Source: Microbotryum silenes-acaulis
Taxonomy: Eukaryota > Basidiomycota > Microbotryomycetes > Microbotryales > Microbotryaceae
Assembly (NCBI GenBank): GCA_003665825.1
Contig: QPFY01000023.1
Span: forward strand, 1-64,000
DNA length: 64,000 nucleotides
Direction: 5' to 3'
Positions 43,917-55,411 of this stretch are shown piece by piece (the first letter of the stretch is position 1; each line of letters begins with the position of its first letter). The position numbers were made by a program, and so were the translations under genes. The notes below the pieces were generated by a model. The model saw only the letters and a list, made by a program, of their open reading frames with translations. It made no database searches and was not told where the DNA came from.

Positions 43917-46645
43917 TCAAAGCGTCTTCTCAACCATGTCGATGCCCTCCTTGCGCAACTCGACCAAAAGAGGGTCAACGATATCCCGAGTATCTGCAAG
44001 CCACACGAAACTCCAACAAAGATCAATTTCGCATTTCATGTCTTTGCATGGCGAGTGTGACTTACAAGGTGCGAGAATTCCGGGCTTGTTGATGACGCCG
44101 TCGAGCACGAGCTGCGTCGCGACACCGCAGGGGACACCGACCAACTTGGCCATGGAGGAGTAACCGCCCGAGCCGACGGGCGCACCAAAATCGAGCAAAG
44201 TCGACGTGCGGGTTTCCTACCAAAATCGGATGCAGCGACGAGAAATAGTCAGCCAAGGGCATCTCTCAGTACGGTGTCCCACGTTCGGAAACTCACCCTC
44301 GATCCGTCCTTGTTCTCAATCTCGAACTTGTGCTGCAACATGACCATATCGCGCTCGCCCTTCTGGTACTGCATCTTGGCCTCGAGCGTCGCGCACAACG
44401 TGTCCAACAAGTTGCCGCGGGGCGTGACCTTTTCCTCTCCAAAGAGGCCGATCCACCTCAAGCCAGACACAATACGCTCCTCCTCGGCTTGGGTGGGGAA
44501 AGTCGTCAACGACTTGATCTTCTCGACCAAGGCCTTCTCTGACTTGTCGCTCGAACCAAGCGCCTTGGCCGTAACCTCGTTCCAAGCGAGGGGAGTCGAT
44601 CCCTTGGCGAGGTACTCCACGGGGCTCTCGTTGAGGAACTTGAGGTCGACAAGCGCCTTGATGAAGGCCGGGAACCCTTGGTAACGTAGCGTACCGCGGA
44701 TAACGGTCTCGGCATCGGGGATGTCGTACTTCTCGCGGAACGAGGTCGAGTCACGGTTCGGGTACGCGACGAACGCGAACGCGGGGGAGATGAAGTAAGG
44801 TTGCGCGTGCTTCATCAACTCCTTACCATCGACTTCGACGAGCTCGCCCTTGGAGTAGAGACGGGCCGAGTTGAGCAACGCGAGCAAGACGCCGCGCGAG
44901 GACCACGAGAACTTGTAGCCCAACGGGTTGTCGGCCGATTCAGGGGCGGGCAGACCACCGCAGTACGAGATGAAGGACTTGATCTTGCCTCCCTCTTGCT
45001 TGACGCGGTCGAACATGTCGATCGCCCAAACGTGGTCGACTCCGGGGTCGACGCCGATCTCGTTCATGACGACGATGCCAGCCTCGATCGCCTCGGCCTC
45101 GAGCGCCTTCATCGCGTCCGAGACGTACGAGGTCGTAACGACATTCTTCTTGAACTTGATAGCCGACTTGATCACGGCCGTGTGGTACGTGTAAGGGATC
45201 AACGAGATGACCAGGTCGTGCTCCTTGACGGCCGCGTCGAGCGAAGCCTCGTCGGCGACGTCGACCGAGATGGCCTGGGCCTCGCGTGAGAGCTCACTGG
45301 CGAGCGCCTTGGCGGTCTCGACGTTGCGGCAAGCGATCGTCAACGAATTCTCGGGGCGGCGCAAGATGTACTCAGCGGCGGGGGCGGCGACGAAGCCAGA
45401 GCCGAGGAGCAAGACCTTCTTGGGCGAAGACGACTTGGCCGACGACGAGCCAGCAGTAACGGCCTTCTTCGTCTTCGACTTGTCGGCGACCTTTTGAGCG
45501 AAAGTCGGGAGGGTGAAAGCCTGCTTGTGTACGGCCTTGGACCAGTAGCGCGTGTTCTCAATATCGCGAAGCGGGGTACGCAAATCGCGGTTCTCGTCGA
45601 GGGTGCAGACGACGAAGCCGATCGTGCCCGAGGGGTAGGTCGGGATGCTCGTGTAGGCAAACTCGGCGACGGGGAACAAGGTGCGAGTCATAGTCATGAG
45701 GTTGTCGATCAAGGGCAAGTGGAGCCAGATGCATTCGCCCTGGGTCGAGATCGATCCTCCAGGCTTGAGTGCCTCCTTGAGCAATTGGAAGTAAGGCTTC
45801 TGGAAGAGCGAGTTGGCGGGGCCGACCGGGTCGGACGAATCGGTGATGATGACGTCGAACTCGCCCTTGTGGGTGTCGAGCCACTTGAAGCCATCACCAA
45901 TGTGGACGGTGACGCGAGGGTCATCGAAGCCGGCGGCCATGTGGGGCAAGTACTCTTTCGACACACGGGGGACGGCCTCGTCGATGTCGCAGAGGGTCGC
46001 CGAGGTGACGCTGGGGTGCTTGAGCACCTCGCGCAAGACACCACCGTCACCACCTCCGATGACGAGGACGTTCTGCGGGTTGGGGTGCGAGGCGAGGGGC
46101 AAGTGGGCGATCATCTCTTGGTACGAAAACTCGTCGCGCTCGACGCATTGAATCGCGCCGTCGAGGACGAGCACATTGCCGTGGTCGGTCGACTCGAAGA
46201 CGAGCACGTCCTGGTAGAGCGATTGCTCGACGTGCAGGATCTTCTTGACGCGGAGTGTCATGGCCTGAAGGAGAGAAGATGAAAGAAGTTCTGTAGATTC
46301 ATGAATTAAAGAAAGTATCAGCCAAATGAGCACGGTCCGGAGCAGAGCGATTGCGAGGAACTAACAGTGATGAATGTGTTAAATGAGCGGAGAGCCTGCA
46401 TGGCAACATACCTGACCTGCAAGAAGGTATCAGAAACCCAGTCGCATCATCAGTCCCTGTGCATTCGGGGAGCATAGTTGAACAGCAGTGTCCACGACGT
46501 ACCAGGCCATTGCTCGTCCGAGATCTCACGGAACCAGCCATCTATTGATAAGCAAAGAGGATATTGAGTATGTGATCGAAAGCATCATACTCCATGATAT
46601 ACGCGACTGACCGACGATAGTCTTGTGGGAAAGTTCAGCAGACAT
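43917..46645 (-). CDS. SPE3-LYS9: Spermidine synthase-saccharopine dehydrogenase fusion
   Basis: Minus-strand exons are 46645-46612, 46541-46503, 46412-46416 (a 5-nt microexon), 46264-44297, 44216-44066 and 43993-43917, in phase, giving 757 residues. Spermidine synthase comes first: [51 protein letters not shown] (dcAdoMet site), [11 protein letters not shown] (catalytic Asp) and [13 protein letters not shown]. Saccharopine dehydrogenase (glutamate-forming) follows from about residue 310: [59 protein letters not shown] and [20 protein letters not shown]. The tail is [19 protein letters not shown]. The enzyme would join polyamine synthesis to the penultimate/last steps of lysine biosynthesis in one polypeptide. 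This fusion is known from basidiomycetes and supports the phylum assignment. Confidence 0.95.
46412..46416 (-). other. 5-nt microexon GTCAG of the SPE3-LYS9 gene
   Basis: Exon 2 ends CAA-TGG-CCT-G at a GTACGT donor (46503/46502). The next long exon starts GCC-ATG-ACA at 46264. Only by including GTCAG, flanked by TTGCAG and GTATGT at 46417 and 46411, is the phase restored, and it yields W-P-G-Q-A-M. Those residues are nearly invariant in spermidine synthases. Confidence 0.85.
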
Positions 46646-48319
46646 GGTGTAAAGCGAAAGCGGATGACGAAACGTGGGTCTGCGAAAGCCGGAGCACGCC
46701 GAAAAAGTTCAGATAGAGAAAGAGACCGTCAGTGCGATGGGATCAAAGAAGCAGGTGACCAAGGTCTAATTTGAAATCGGTGACGACACCAAGTGCAAGG
46801 CTGGGTGTAGCGACTCACGAACTCGTCGGTAGCGAGCGGAATCGCGGGACGGAAAGCCAAAGGCAGGCGCTTGCGGAGTTGCGGAGCCAACGGCGGCAGT
46901 TATCACAGGTTATCACGAGAGATTACGAGTTACTACGGCGGTGTTGGAACGTAGAAAATGCATATGGCATCATTGAGTCGCAGTAGCCCAGTAGCTCGGA
47001 CGTTGCAAGACATCGCCCGAGCTTTTTCATACGCAAGTCTGCCATATCTCACGATCATGCTCGAATTTGTACTCTACACCCAAGAGTCGGAACTGGAGTA
47101 GTTGTGGAAGCAACTGAGCAAGCCCGTCGGCTATTTTAGGTCCGGAGGCAATGACTCGATCGCTGAGGTTGACATTCAAAGAGGACGTGTTGAAGGGAAT
47201 TGCTGCTTGGTAGTTTTCCATTAGCTCCTGAACAATCCCACACCAAGAGCACAGTTCAAGAAGTTACTTACTCGAATCCGTAGCTATGCTGAATGCGGCA
47301 GCCAATAAAACAAATGAATGGCGTAGATTGCAACATCCGACGGCGCACGGAATGTGCAGCCCGGGGAAGCTTCTTGAATGCCACCCGCACTGGTGTGTGC
47401 GATGTAATCTACCTCGACCAAACAGAACTATTCAAACTATTCAAACCCAAGCCGTGGGAGTGTTGCATCCCACCATCCGCTCTCTAAGCTGTTGTGCCGT
47501 CCTTATCCTTCCATCCCCAGCGACCTGCCAACCCATGACTTGATATCCAACAACGACGACGATGACAATGACGACGATGACACAGACGTTGTTCTAAGTG
47601 AGAAGAATCAAGGGATGTCGTGTTGCTGAATGTTAGCAGGCTCCTTGGGCTGGTTGTCGGATAGACACAGCGAGGAAAGCGTGACTTCCTGATGATCGAG
47701 AGGGGTGGGGACGATGGCAATGTTGGAACAAAGTGTGAGACACAAAGGTTGATGCGGGCGACCGGATGGAGCCGATTTGTAGTCGCCCTAGGCGTCTGAT
47801 CGAAACGAGGGCAACATCGGCAATAGAGGGTAGGGGTGGGCGAGGAGAGCGAGGGTCAGCCGATTGAGTCTCTGAGCCAAGTGGGGGTTCGGTCGCACGA
47901 GGTCGCACCGGGCCAATCCAAACGCAGCAACAAGGCAGAAACCAACTCACCCAACTCCATCACTCTATACTCGGACCATTGACAGCGACATTGCACGAAG
48001 GGGAGCCGCCCCAAGTGTGGGTGGCAGTGGGCCTTTCTACGAGTTCGATGAGGAAAGAGAAAGAGAGAGAGGTGCGGCCGAGCCAGCGAGGTCATGCTCT
48101 AATCTTCCGTCTGCGCGCACGGACCCGCTTCGGGGGACAATTAGGTGATGTGCACCCGAGTTCCGCGGCATCACGAAACGTACATCGCGCCGAGCAACGG
48201 GTGACTATTCTACTGTCGGCTAGTTTCGTCTTTTTTTCTTTGTTCTCCGTGCCCAGAACAGCTGATGTCCTCGGTTTTCTAAGCTATAATAATGCAGTTC
48301 GACGATGTCGGCTCAACTC
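46646..48319. other. Intergenic region between SPE3-LYS9 and the CACTA-like element
   Basis: About 1.7 kb without a recognised gene. A 64-codon minus-strand frame at 47027-47221 (LLQFRLLGVEYKFEHDREIW near its end) reads like coding sequence and has a plausible 52-nt intron just upstream, but no continuing exon was found. A GAC/GAT-rich stretch lies at 47550-47582. Confidence 0.4.
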
Positions 48320-48344
48320 GAACACTGAGGGCCGTAGAGAACGG

Positions 48345-48705
48345 GGAATTCCACCCTCAGAGGGGAATACCCGAGGTCTCGTCTGGTATTTACAAAAGCG
48401 CGTCTGGGTAATACCCGACAGCCTGGTATTTCCAGGGCGCCTGGTTTTACCACGCGCCTGGGTATTTCCAGGGCGCAGGGTGTTATTTCTACGCGCGCGC
48501 TGATTTTACCCAAGAGCGTGGTAATTCCAGCCGTCACTTGGTAATACCAGGCCGTCGGGTATTACCCAGACGGGGTATTTCCAGGTCGCGAGGCGATATC
48601 GCCCAGGCCGAAGGAGATTCTGCCCAGGCGCGTGGTAATACCAGCCGGCACCGTTATTACCCTCGCCCGGTGGTTTTCCCAGCCAGGTATGGTATTGTCC
48701 ACTTA
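48345..48705. repeat. Left sub-terminal array of GGTAWTACC-type motifs
   Basis: Roughly fifteen copies of a 9-11-bp motif occur about every 18-21 bp. Variants are GGTATTTCC, GGTAATACC, GGGTATTACCC and GGTTTTACC. They are usually preceded by C(G/C)CCTG and followed by AGG. GGTATTACC and GGTAATACC are reverse complements of each other. The spacing is close to two DNA turns, as expected for cooperative protein binding. Confidence 0.8.
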
Positions 48706-49038
48706 TATATTGGGTCTAGATCCTAGTCATAAGTTCAAGAAATTGGGCCGAGCTTCGTCCTCCAATCGGTCAAAGATATACTCGCGAGGCTCCTCTCGAG
48801 TCTCGACCCACCCTCCGATAGATGCGACCAGCTGAGCCTAAGATGCAGCGCAGATCTATAATCTCGAGCGCTCCCAGAGTTCCTTGACCTCGAGTGAAAA
48901 ACAAGTTTTGGTGCCTCTGCGCACTGACAACAAATGCAGCCTTTCTTTTTTGCCGCCGTTGCGTTGGCTTGGCCACTGGAGTCCGCTCGATAGCGTCGAC
49001 GGCTTCCAATCGACTTAGATTAAGAGACCTGATCTTCC

Positions 49039-49100
49039 CTACCAGGAAAGTCTGTGGAGTGAGAGGCACAAATTAGCATTTGCATGTGAGTCGTCGCCGC

Positions 49101-49132
<32 letters not shown>

Positions 49133-49633
49133 AATGGGAGCGAGCTAGAGCTGGAGCGGTCCTCGTATTCCAGGTCAGGAGACACCATTCCCCAATCAAA
49201 TGCCGCGTCAAACTGTTGTGTCTCGCGAAAATCTTCTTCGTCCAATCCTAGCGCTTGCTCCTCCCCATTGATCCCCCGACCGAAGTAGCTCGCTCGGACT
49301 CGTGATCTCCTTGAGGAAAGTAGGGACCCTTGGGACTGGTGGGCACTCCATATTGCGCTTTATTTGTGGCTGATTGTGGTGGCGAGCGACTTGCAAACCA
49401 ACCAGGAGTTGGTAAAGGGGGCTGGAACGATTGGGCCTCAGGAGCAAGCAACGTTGGAGGTTCCGATGGCTGCCGCGCGAACTCGAGGATAGCAGTTGCG
49501 TCGGCTCTGGCAGAGTCAACAGGTTGTAGGCGTTTGTGGCGGTAGAACTAGTGTCACTCTTGATACCATTGCATCGTTGCACAACGAACAATGGCATAGG
49601 CGAGAAGACTGGTTGCGTGTCATGGCGGCGCAA
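49039..49633 (-). pseudogene. Element-borne acidic ORF, frameshifted
   Basis: Minus-strand frames about 49550-49250 (LAPEAQSFQPPLPTPGWFAS, then GDHESERAT) and 49280-49039 (YFGRGINGEEQALGLDEEDF, FDAAFDWGMVSPDLEYEDR, then an Asp-rich tract) look like one protein broken by a one-base shift near 49281. The Asp tract comes from a GTC/GCC trinucleotide repeat at 49086-49130. The function is not recognised. Confidence 0.35.
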
Positions 49634-49870
49634 TCGAATGGTTAATTACGGTGAGACGTGAGACTTAAGAGCAACGAACGACGCTAAGTCCGGCAGGCCA
49701 TCCGGGACATTCGGGCTACAGTAATGCGCAATAGGAGCAGCGATTAGGCAGATTTGATTATGTGCGCTGAAGAATGGCGCCATGCGTCCGCGCGCTTCTT
49801 TCCTTCTTTCGCCTTCGATCCACTTGTGCCCACGTCGAAGCTCCACCCTCCCCGCCTACGTCTTCCTACC

Positions 49871-51063
49871 ATGACACGAACATCGTCGACCACGGCAAGA
49901 CGTACAACAAGGATGGACAAGGAGAACGAACCACCGCATGAACGACGCCCACGTGTGTACAGGGAGCTGAAATCTTCGCGGTCTGCGCCTGCACCGCCAC
50001 AGTTGAGGGAATTTGCTGACGTGTTCTTTTTCGCCGTCCTTCACCATCGGCCCACTGCGGCTACCTGTCTTCTTATTTTCATCCTCTTTTTCAGCCAGAT
50101 AATACGTTGAAAAGACAAGGGTTCTATGAGCCTGCGCGAGTATACTATAATTGAGTTCGCGTGAGTACCGGCGGCTCAACGATCGGGGCGCGACGCCATC
50201 TCGTCGATCTGACTCCTCAGTGCTCACCATCTGTGTGATGTCCTTCGACCAATCGGTTGTACGGGATGCACTAGTAAAGGCAGGAATCACCACACCTGAC
50301 CCCATCAACCTTTATGGTCGGCATGTGGACTCCAGACTACCACACGCCTAAGGAGTTCAACCTCAAGGACGCGTTCAGGCTCATTCAAGCCAAAACGCAA
50401 AGCAGCACTACTGTGTGGGGACGTCTTGGACCTGCAAAACAACGAGATGTCGTCAAATATGTGAGTTGCGCGGAACCTGCCAGTCTTGTACGGAGCGTGC
50501 GCTTGCTCGGGCACTCACTCGTCATCCTCTTTCAGATTTGTGAGCGCACGGCTTTCTTAAGGGTCACATCGGGCGACTGGCTCTATGAAGAACTTGTTAT
50601 TGATGCGTTGGCGAATGTCCTGAGCCGCGTATAGACTGCAGTACGACCGTGAGGCCTGTCGGTTGGCGGGAATCATGGGACGGCTTTCCAGGGCGGACAT
50701 CACAAGATTGCGCAACGAGCTAGGTGTAGGATCTGCTCTGAAGGTTAGTCACTACTCTCGATTGAACAAGAGGCCCGGGTCAGTCATAATCGACGAAGGA
50801 GGCGAACGCTAAACAATCTTCTCGCATTAGCCAGAAGACCATCACCAGGCGGGTCCGCCGCAGAGAAGAAAACGAGGAAGAGCAGTCTCGGATAGAGGAG
50901 GAGGAAGAGGAAGAAGAAGAATTAGAGCCGACTAAAGGGTATAAGAAACGGGCAAGAGGAGCGGCAGCCGGAGCTTCGGGCGGTTTAGATCTTGATCAAT
51001 CTGACAATCCAGACAAATGGGAGGAGCCTGTGACGGACGTGGACACTCAGTTTGCTGCTTTGT
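49871..51063 (+). pseudogene. Element-borne multi-exon gene of unknown function, one frame disruption
   Basis: Coding-like exons on the plus strand begin with MTRTSSTTARRTTRMDKENE and continue with PDNTLKRQGFYEPAR and SFDQSVVRDALVKAGITTPD. The next segments are YHTPKEFNLKDAFRLIQAKT, then ICERTAFLRVTSGDWLYEEL. YRLQYDREACRLAGIMGRL and RADITRLRNELGVGSALK follow. The protein ends in a Glu-rich, Lys/Arg-rich tail, KTITRRVRRREENEEEQSR to DVDTQFAAL. Introns with GTGAGT (50461), GTTAGT (50743) and clean acceptors are visible. A one-base frame break occurs at about 50628 (LANVLSR then YRLQYDR), and the exon 2-3 junction does not keep phase. It may be a decayed element-encoded DNA-binding protein or a captured host gene. 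Confidence 0.4.
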
Positions 51064-51279
51064 AGTGTAACTATATCATAATACCAGTAGAAAACCCTGC
51101 ATTGAAAAACTACAATTCGGATATGAGCATTAGTAAGTTCGAATATAAGCATCAGTAAATTCGAGTATAATCATTAGTAAATTCGAATACGAGCATTAGT
51201 ACTACAAAGGTGACACTCATTACAAAAAACCTAATGCTAATTGCGCTCGGTCGTGCTCCGCACAAGAGCCCCTATTGAG

Positions 51280-51477
51280 ACTTTTCGGGTGGAAATACCA
51301 TCTGAGAAGGTTAATACCCAACCGACAAAAATACCAGCGGCTTGGGTAATACCCCTCGTGAAGTGGTAATACCCGCGCGGCTGGAAATACCAGTGGGTCG
51401 GGTATTACCACCTCACGAGGGTATTACCTAAGCCGCTGGTATTTCCAGCCGCGCGCCTGGAATTACCAGGCCAAAAA
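51280..51477. repeat. Right sub-terminal array of GGTAWTACC-type motifs
   Basis: About ten copies of GGAAATACC, GGTAATACCC, GGGTATTACC, GGTATTTCC and GGAATTACC sit about every 18-20 bp up to the right terminal repeat. They are in mixed orientation relative to the left array. Confidence 0.8.
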
Positions 51478-51491
51478 GGCCCTCAGTGGAA

Positions 51492-52011
51492 TTCTCCCGG
51501 TTCGGCCACGCACGAGCTGTCGGGACTCTTCGGAACATTCTGCATCGATTCGGTTATTTCAAGGTGATGTTCATCGAGCTTATCCATCACGCCTCTCGGT
51601 ATCCCCTTTTGGCCCAAGTGACTCATCAAGTCATCGACCCCGTGTGGTCAAGCGAAGCCCGAACAAAGTTAGACCTCCTTTCCCATTTCGGCGACAGGCC
51701 AGTTATGGGGCCGGCGCACTCACACTTGGATCCGGGAAGAAGAAAAAAGTTCCGATAGCCCTGTCAACCGCGCAATGTCTCCTCTGGAGAATTCGATGAT
51801 TCGGCCGTTGGGATGATTTGGTTGCACAGCGATGCACCGTCGTGCACGGGCGGCTGACGGCGGTAAGTCGACTACTCCTCGGAGGTGCGCGGGTCGAGCC
51901 GCGGGGTGGCACACTCGGTAGCTACACGCCCAACCCTCCGGAGAATGGCAAAGAACGGCATACAATGCGAACACAAGATTCAAAAAATGTAATATAAACG
52001 ATCGAGAACCC
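51492..52011. other. Intergenic, no gene recognised
   Basis: About 520 bp between the CACTA-like element and the 3' end of the next minus-strand gene. Only short open frames are present. Confidence 0.5.
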
Positions 52012-54909
52012 TCACTCGACGACTTTCAAACTCCAATCGCCGACCCCCTGAACAGCAAAGAAAGACCCCGCCTTCTCTGCCTCCGAGCAGGCTAACCTCG
52101 ACTTCGTCCCACCTACATTACTGGCGCGGATTGACGAATTACCCCACCATGAAGCACCTTCTTCACTGGGCCGACCATCCACCCTACTATTCGGGGCAGC
52201 CGCGCTCCGTCGAGATCCAAGGTAGATGACGTTCCTTCCGAAATCGAGCGTCGCTTCAGCTTCGACTTCACCTTCCGTACCCAGGATGTCCGCAGCACTG
52301 CTGACGGGCGTCCAAACGGGACGGGAAGATTCTCCATCCGAAAAGTAATGCGCGAGTCTGGGTAAGCAGAGGTTCCCCTCTTGTGCGTGCACGCCAGTTG
52401 CTGAAAAGCCGAGCAGGACGAGGTGGCGTCCCTCAGCTGCCCGTGTTGACCCTGAAGTCGGACCAGGGACGTACGAAATGGTGATGTGCCTAACGATTTG
52501 GGGCCATACGAAAGTATGAAGCACGTTCATGGTCGTACAAGTTGCCTCGCCGCCGACCTGAACCGTTGCCGGCATAGGAGCGAGATCGGGTTGAGGAGTT
52601 GATGGCGACGATCCAGGGCTTTTGCGAGCAGTAACGAGGTACGTCACTCTACCCCTTGTGAAAAGGTGTGCTTGCTCTGCTCGATTTTCCCTTTCTACAT
52701 GCGTATACCCCACCCAACCCGCGTCGCCACCTCCCCTCCCCAATCCCTCCCCAAACCGCGCTGCTCCCACCTCATCAACTTTCACCCCAGTGGCCAAAGT
52801 CCTCGCCTCGTTCCTCGACAACCCCGCCGGAATCGCCTCGAGCGTCTTCCCATAACTCATCAACATCGAAGCCGCTCTCTCAACTCCCGCCCGTGCTTTC
52901 CTCTGCAACGAAGTCGATCTACCCATTTTGAGCGTCGACGAAGCTCGTCCCAAGGAATCGTGCGAGACGCTGGAAGAGGATCGACGGCTGCGCATTCGGG
53001 TTCGAATGATCGGGATGGTGATTTCGTGGACGGATGAGTCGACAAGTCGAATGAGAACGACATTGGAAGACATTCCGAGGAGGAGAGAGAGGTCATCTTC
53101 GACCATCCGAGCAGATCTAGGTGGCGAAGTCCCGGTGGGAAAGCCCGCTCTGAGCGATGGGAGGAGGGAGTTTGTCTTGACGAGGTCGACGAAGCGAGGA
53201 GTCGCGGGAGCATAAAACTCCCTGCAAGCGGTCCACTTGCGACTCGACCCGCTCGAAGAGGAAGGAGGAGCTGAGTTGAGGATGAAGATGGATTTCGAAG
53301 TAGCAATGATGAGGTACAAGCAGATACGAGGTTTGCGCGAAGGTGACGAGGACGACGCGGTCGAGACCGGAAGCTGGCACAGCTTGAAGAAAGATACGGT
53401 GCCCCCACTTTTGGGGATCGGCAATACCAAAGACGCGTTTGCCCATTCGAGTGGTAAATCCAGGAGCTGTGACTGGAAAGTAGGCGTGTCGAGCGACGGA
53501 GGAGCATTCGACCGTGAGCCGGCGGACGAGAAGTCATCATCTGGCGCTCGGGTAGTCGCAGCAGTGTTCGTGGAGGCGGCCTCACTCGCTCCATGGCGAT
53601 CAGATCCGGCATTCTTGTTCAAGAAAAGATCTTTGAAGACTATGCGTGATCGACGCTTCTCGTTATAGGTTGATTGCGTCGGAGACGAGACGGTCGGTGC
53701 GAGGAGGGAGAGTTTGGTCGAAGCCTGGGTGCAACAAGGAGCAAGAGAGCGGCTGCGTAAGCTCAATGACTTCCAACGAGCAGCCCTGTTATATTGGGGC
53801 TCACCGTATTCGTGAGCCTCCATCGAACAAGGTTGATCAAACTCGTAAGACTCCACATCCTCAACTCGAGCTCCCCACCCGTCGGTCTCCTGACAAGCGC
53901 CAAGAGCACCCCCGACTCTTGCTGAACATTCGGATCAAACAGCTCCATTTGGACGATCCCCATACCATCCCACAGAGGAAAAACTTCCATCTGCCCTTCA
54001 TTGCGCGGCGAAGCAAGATCAACGAGCCAAAGTCCCGACATCGTACCCACCAATAGGAGCCTCGCACTCTCATCGGTCGCACGAGCTCCCGAAGCAGCGA
54101 CGACGATGTTGCGCAATGATACCGAGCACGTGGGAGGTTCTCCAAACTGTTGCGTGAATCGAGATCCCAGTGATTGGATGGCCGACGACGGGGTCAAGGG
54201 ATGAGCCGGTGCACCGCCGAGCGAGACCGAACGTATCGGATTCGCCGCGCCGCCGAACGGTGAGGAGGGGGTGATAGGTGCCCACGAGTGCCTGTTTTGC
54301 GCTCGTACGGGTAGTTGAGTCGGATTGCGTCGCATGGCCGAATGATCTATGCTACCTCTCGTAGCGGTATCACGACTTGGATCAAGGGTATGATCCCGGT
54401 GCGACTCGTCGGCATTTTCGATCTGGGATCCCCAGCTCTTCTGGGTGTTGAGCATCCGATCCTGACTTCGCTCCCTCGTTCGCTTCTCGATCCTGCCAGC
54501 CCTCGAGCACTTCGATAATGAGCATGAATCACCCAAAAGCTGTTTCCGTAATATTTGGAACTAACCATCCAGCCCAGCGCCCAAATCTCGGATTACTCGG
54601 TTCGACTTGGGCGTACGTAGGAAGGTCATCGGGAGCGTCCTGGGGTGCTATTCTCGAAGCCGAAGCGACTACGTGCGCTTGATCAGATAACTGTGAAGTG
54701 GATGCTTGTAGCCATTGTGCTGCTGTTGCTGCGGACTGGGCAACTTCTTGTTCGCGCTCGCCCGCCGAGCTCGAGGTCGTTGTTCGTGGCGGTGCTGCCC
54801 CACCACTCTCGGCGAAGACGACGTGGCCCTGGCCAGCGAGAGCGGGGGACGGGACAGTTCGCGTAACTGAAGGTCCATCCTGAAGCCTGGGGATGGTCGA
54901 GGTAGTCAT
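52012..54909 (-). CDS. Unrecognised ~917-residue protein, possible beta-propeller
   Basis: Minus-strand exons are 54909-54566, 54501-53805 and 53724-52012, with phases matched (GGA-TG|G; ACG|GCT). An upstream in-frame Met at 55026 would add 39 residues. The N-terminus has a W-rich basic motif, NPRFGRWAGWAGRIEKRTRE. The rest shows repeated strand-like blocks such as ARLLLVGTMSGLWLVDLASP, VLLALVRRPTGGELELRMWS, PRICLYLIIATSKSIFILNS, LSLLLGMSSNVVLIRLVDSS and ATLDFGRNVIYLGSRRS. These are separated by Ser-rich loops, a pattern that recalls CNH or WD propellers, but I cannot assign a family. The neighbouring plus-strand gene starts about 500 bp away from a shared intergenic region. Confidence 0.7.
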
Positions 54910-55026
54910 GCTGGTCGCATGGACGCTGTCAAGTGCAGGGAAGCGGCTGACAAGCTGTGTGTGGGCTGAGGCGAGAGAGAGGGGAGTGCACCGGTCGGCA
55001 GTCACGATTCGCGAGGACGTCTTCAC

Positions 55027-55411
55027 TCGCGAACGGCGGAACGGCGCAAGTGACTCGAACGGCAGCGACGGTCACGTGACAGACGAGCCGAGAGCGGATG
55101 CAGCTGATATTAGTAAAACAGGTGGTCGACTATAGGTCACACATTGTTTGAAATGTTCAAAAACGGAGCATTCAATCTGAAAAAATTGGGGTGCGGTTCA
55201 TCTGTGACCAGCACCCATTTGAGTCCTGCCGACTATGCACTGCCGGAAGCCCAAACTGCACGTGACTTGAGGGTCACGAGTGGCGCGCGCCTTGGGCTGA
55301 AAACGGCGATCGACTCTGCCGCCGCCCGCCTGGCGCGCCTTGTTTCGTCATCGTCTCGTCCACTCCTCACACCAGCCCACCCTCGACCTCAACTCGTACC
55401 CAGCCCAGGAC
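55027..55411. promoter_or_regulatory. Divergent intergenic region shared by two genes
   Basis: 385 bp separate the divergent minus-strand (54909) and plus-strand (55412) genes. A CACGTGAC element lies at 55074-55081 and a second CACGTGAC at about 55259. These E-box-like sites could be bHLH-type binding sites serving both genes; that function is inferred. Confidence 0.4.

Larger units (their letters stand above)
48323..51488. mobile_element. EnSpm/CACTA-like DNA transposon, 3,166 bp
   Basis: The left terminus CACTGAGGGCC (48323-48333) is the exact reverse complement of the right terminus GGCCCTCAGTG (51478-51488). Direct GAA repeats flank both ends (48320-48322 and 51489-51491), the 3-bp target duplication typical of EnSpm/CACTA elements. 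Both ends carry sub-terminal arrays of short palindromic motifs (separate entries), another hallmark of the superfamily. No large DDE transposase is visible inside, so the element is probably non-autonomous or strongly reduced. It carries coding-like segments on both strands (49039-49633 minus and 49871-51063 plus). Confidence 0.85.

Noticed and set aside
45494..46282. 262-codon plus-strand frame opposite SPE3-LYS9
   Set aside because: It is antisense to strongly conserved enzyme sequence. It stays open because of codon bias on the real strand.
47027..47221. 64-codon minus-strand frame with a plausible upstream intron
   Set aside because: Upstream sequence closes in every frame after the putative intron, so no gene can be built. 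It may be a relic.
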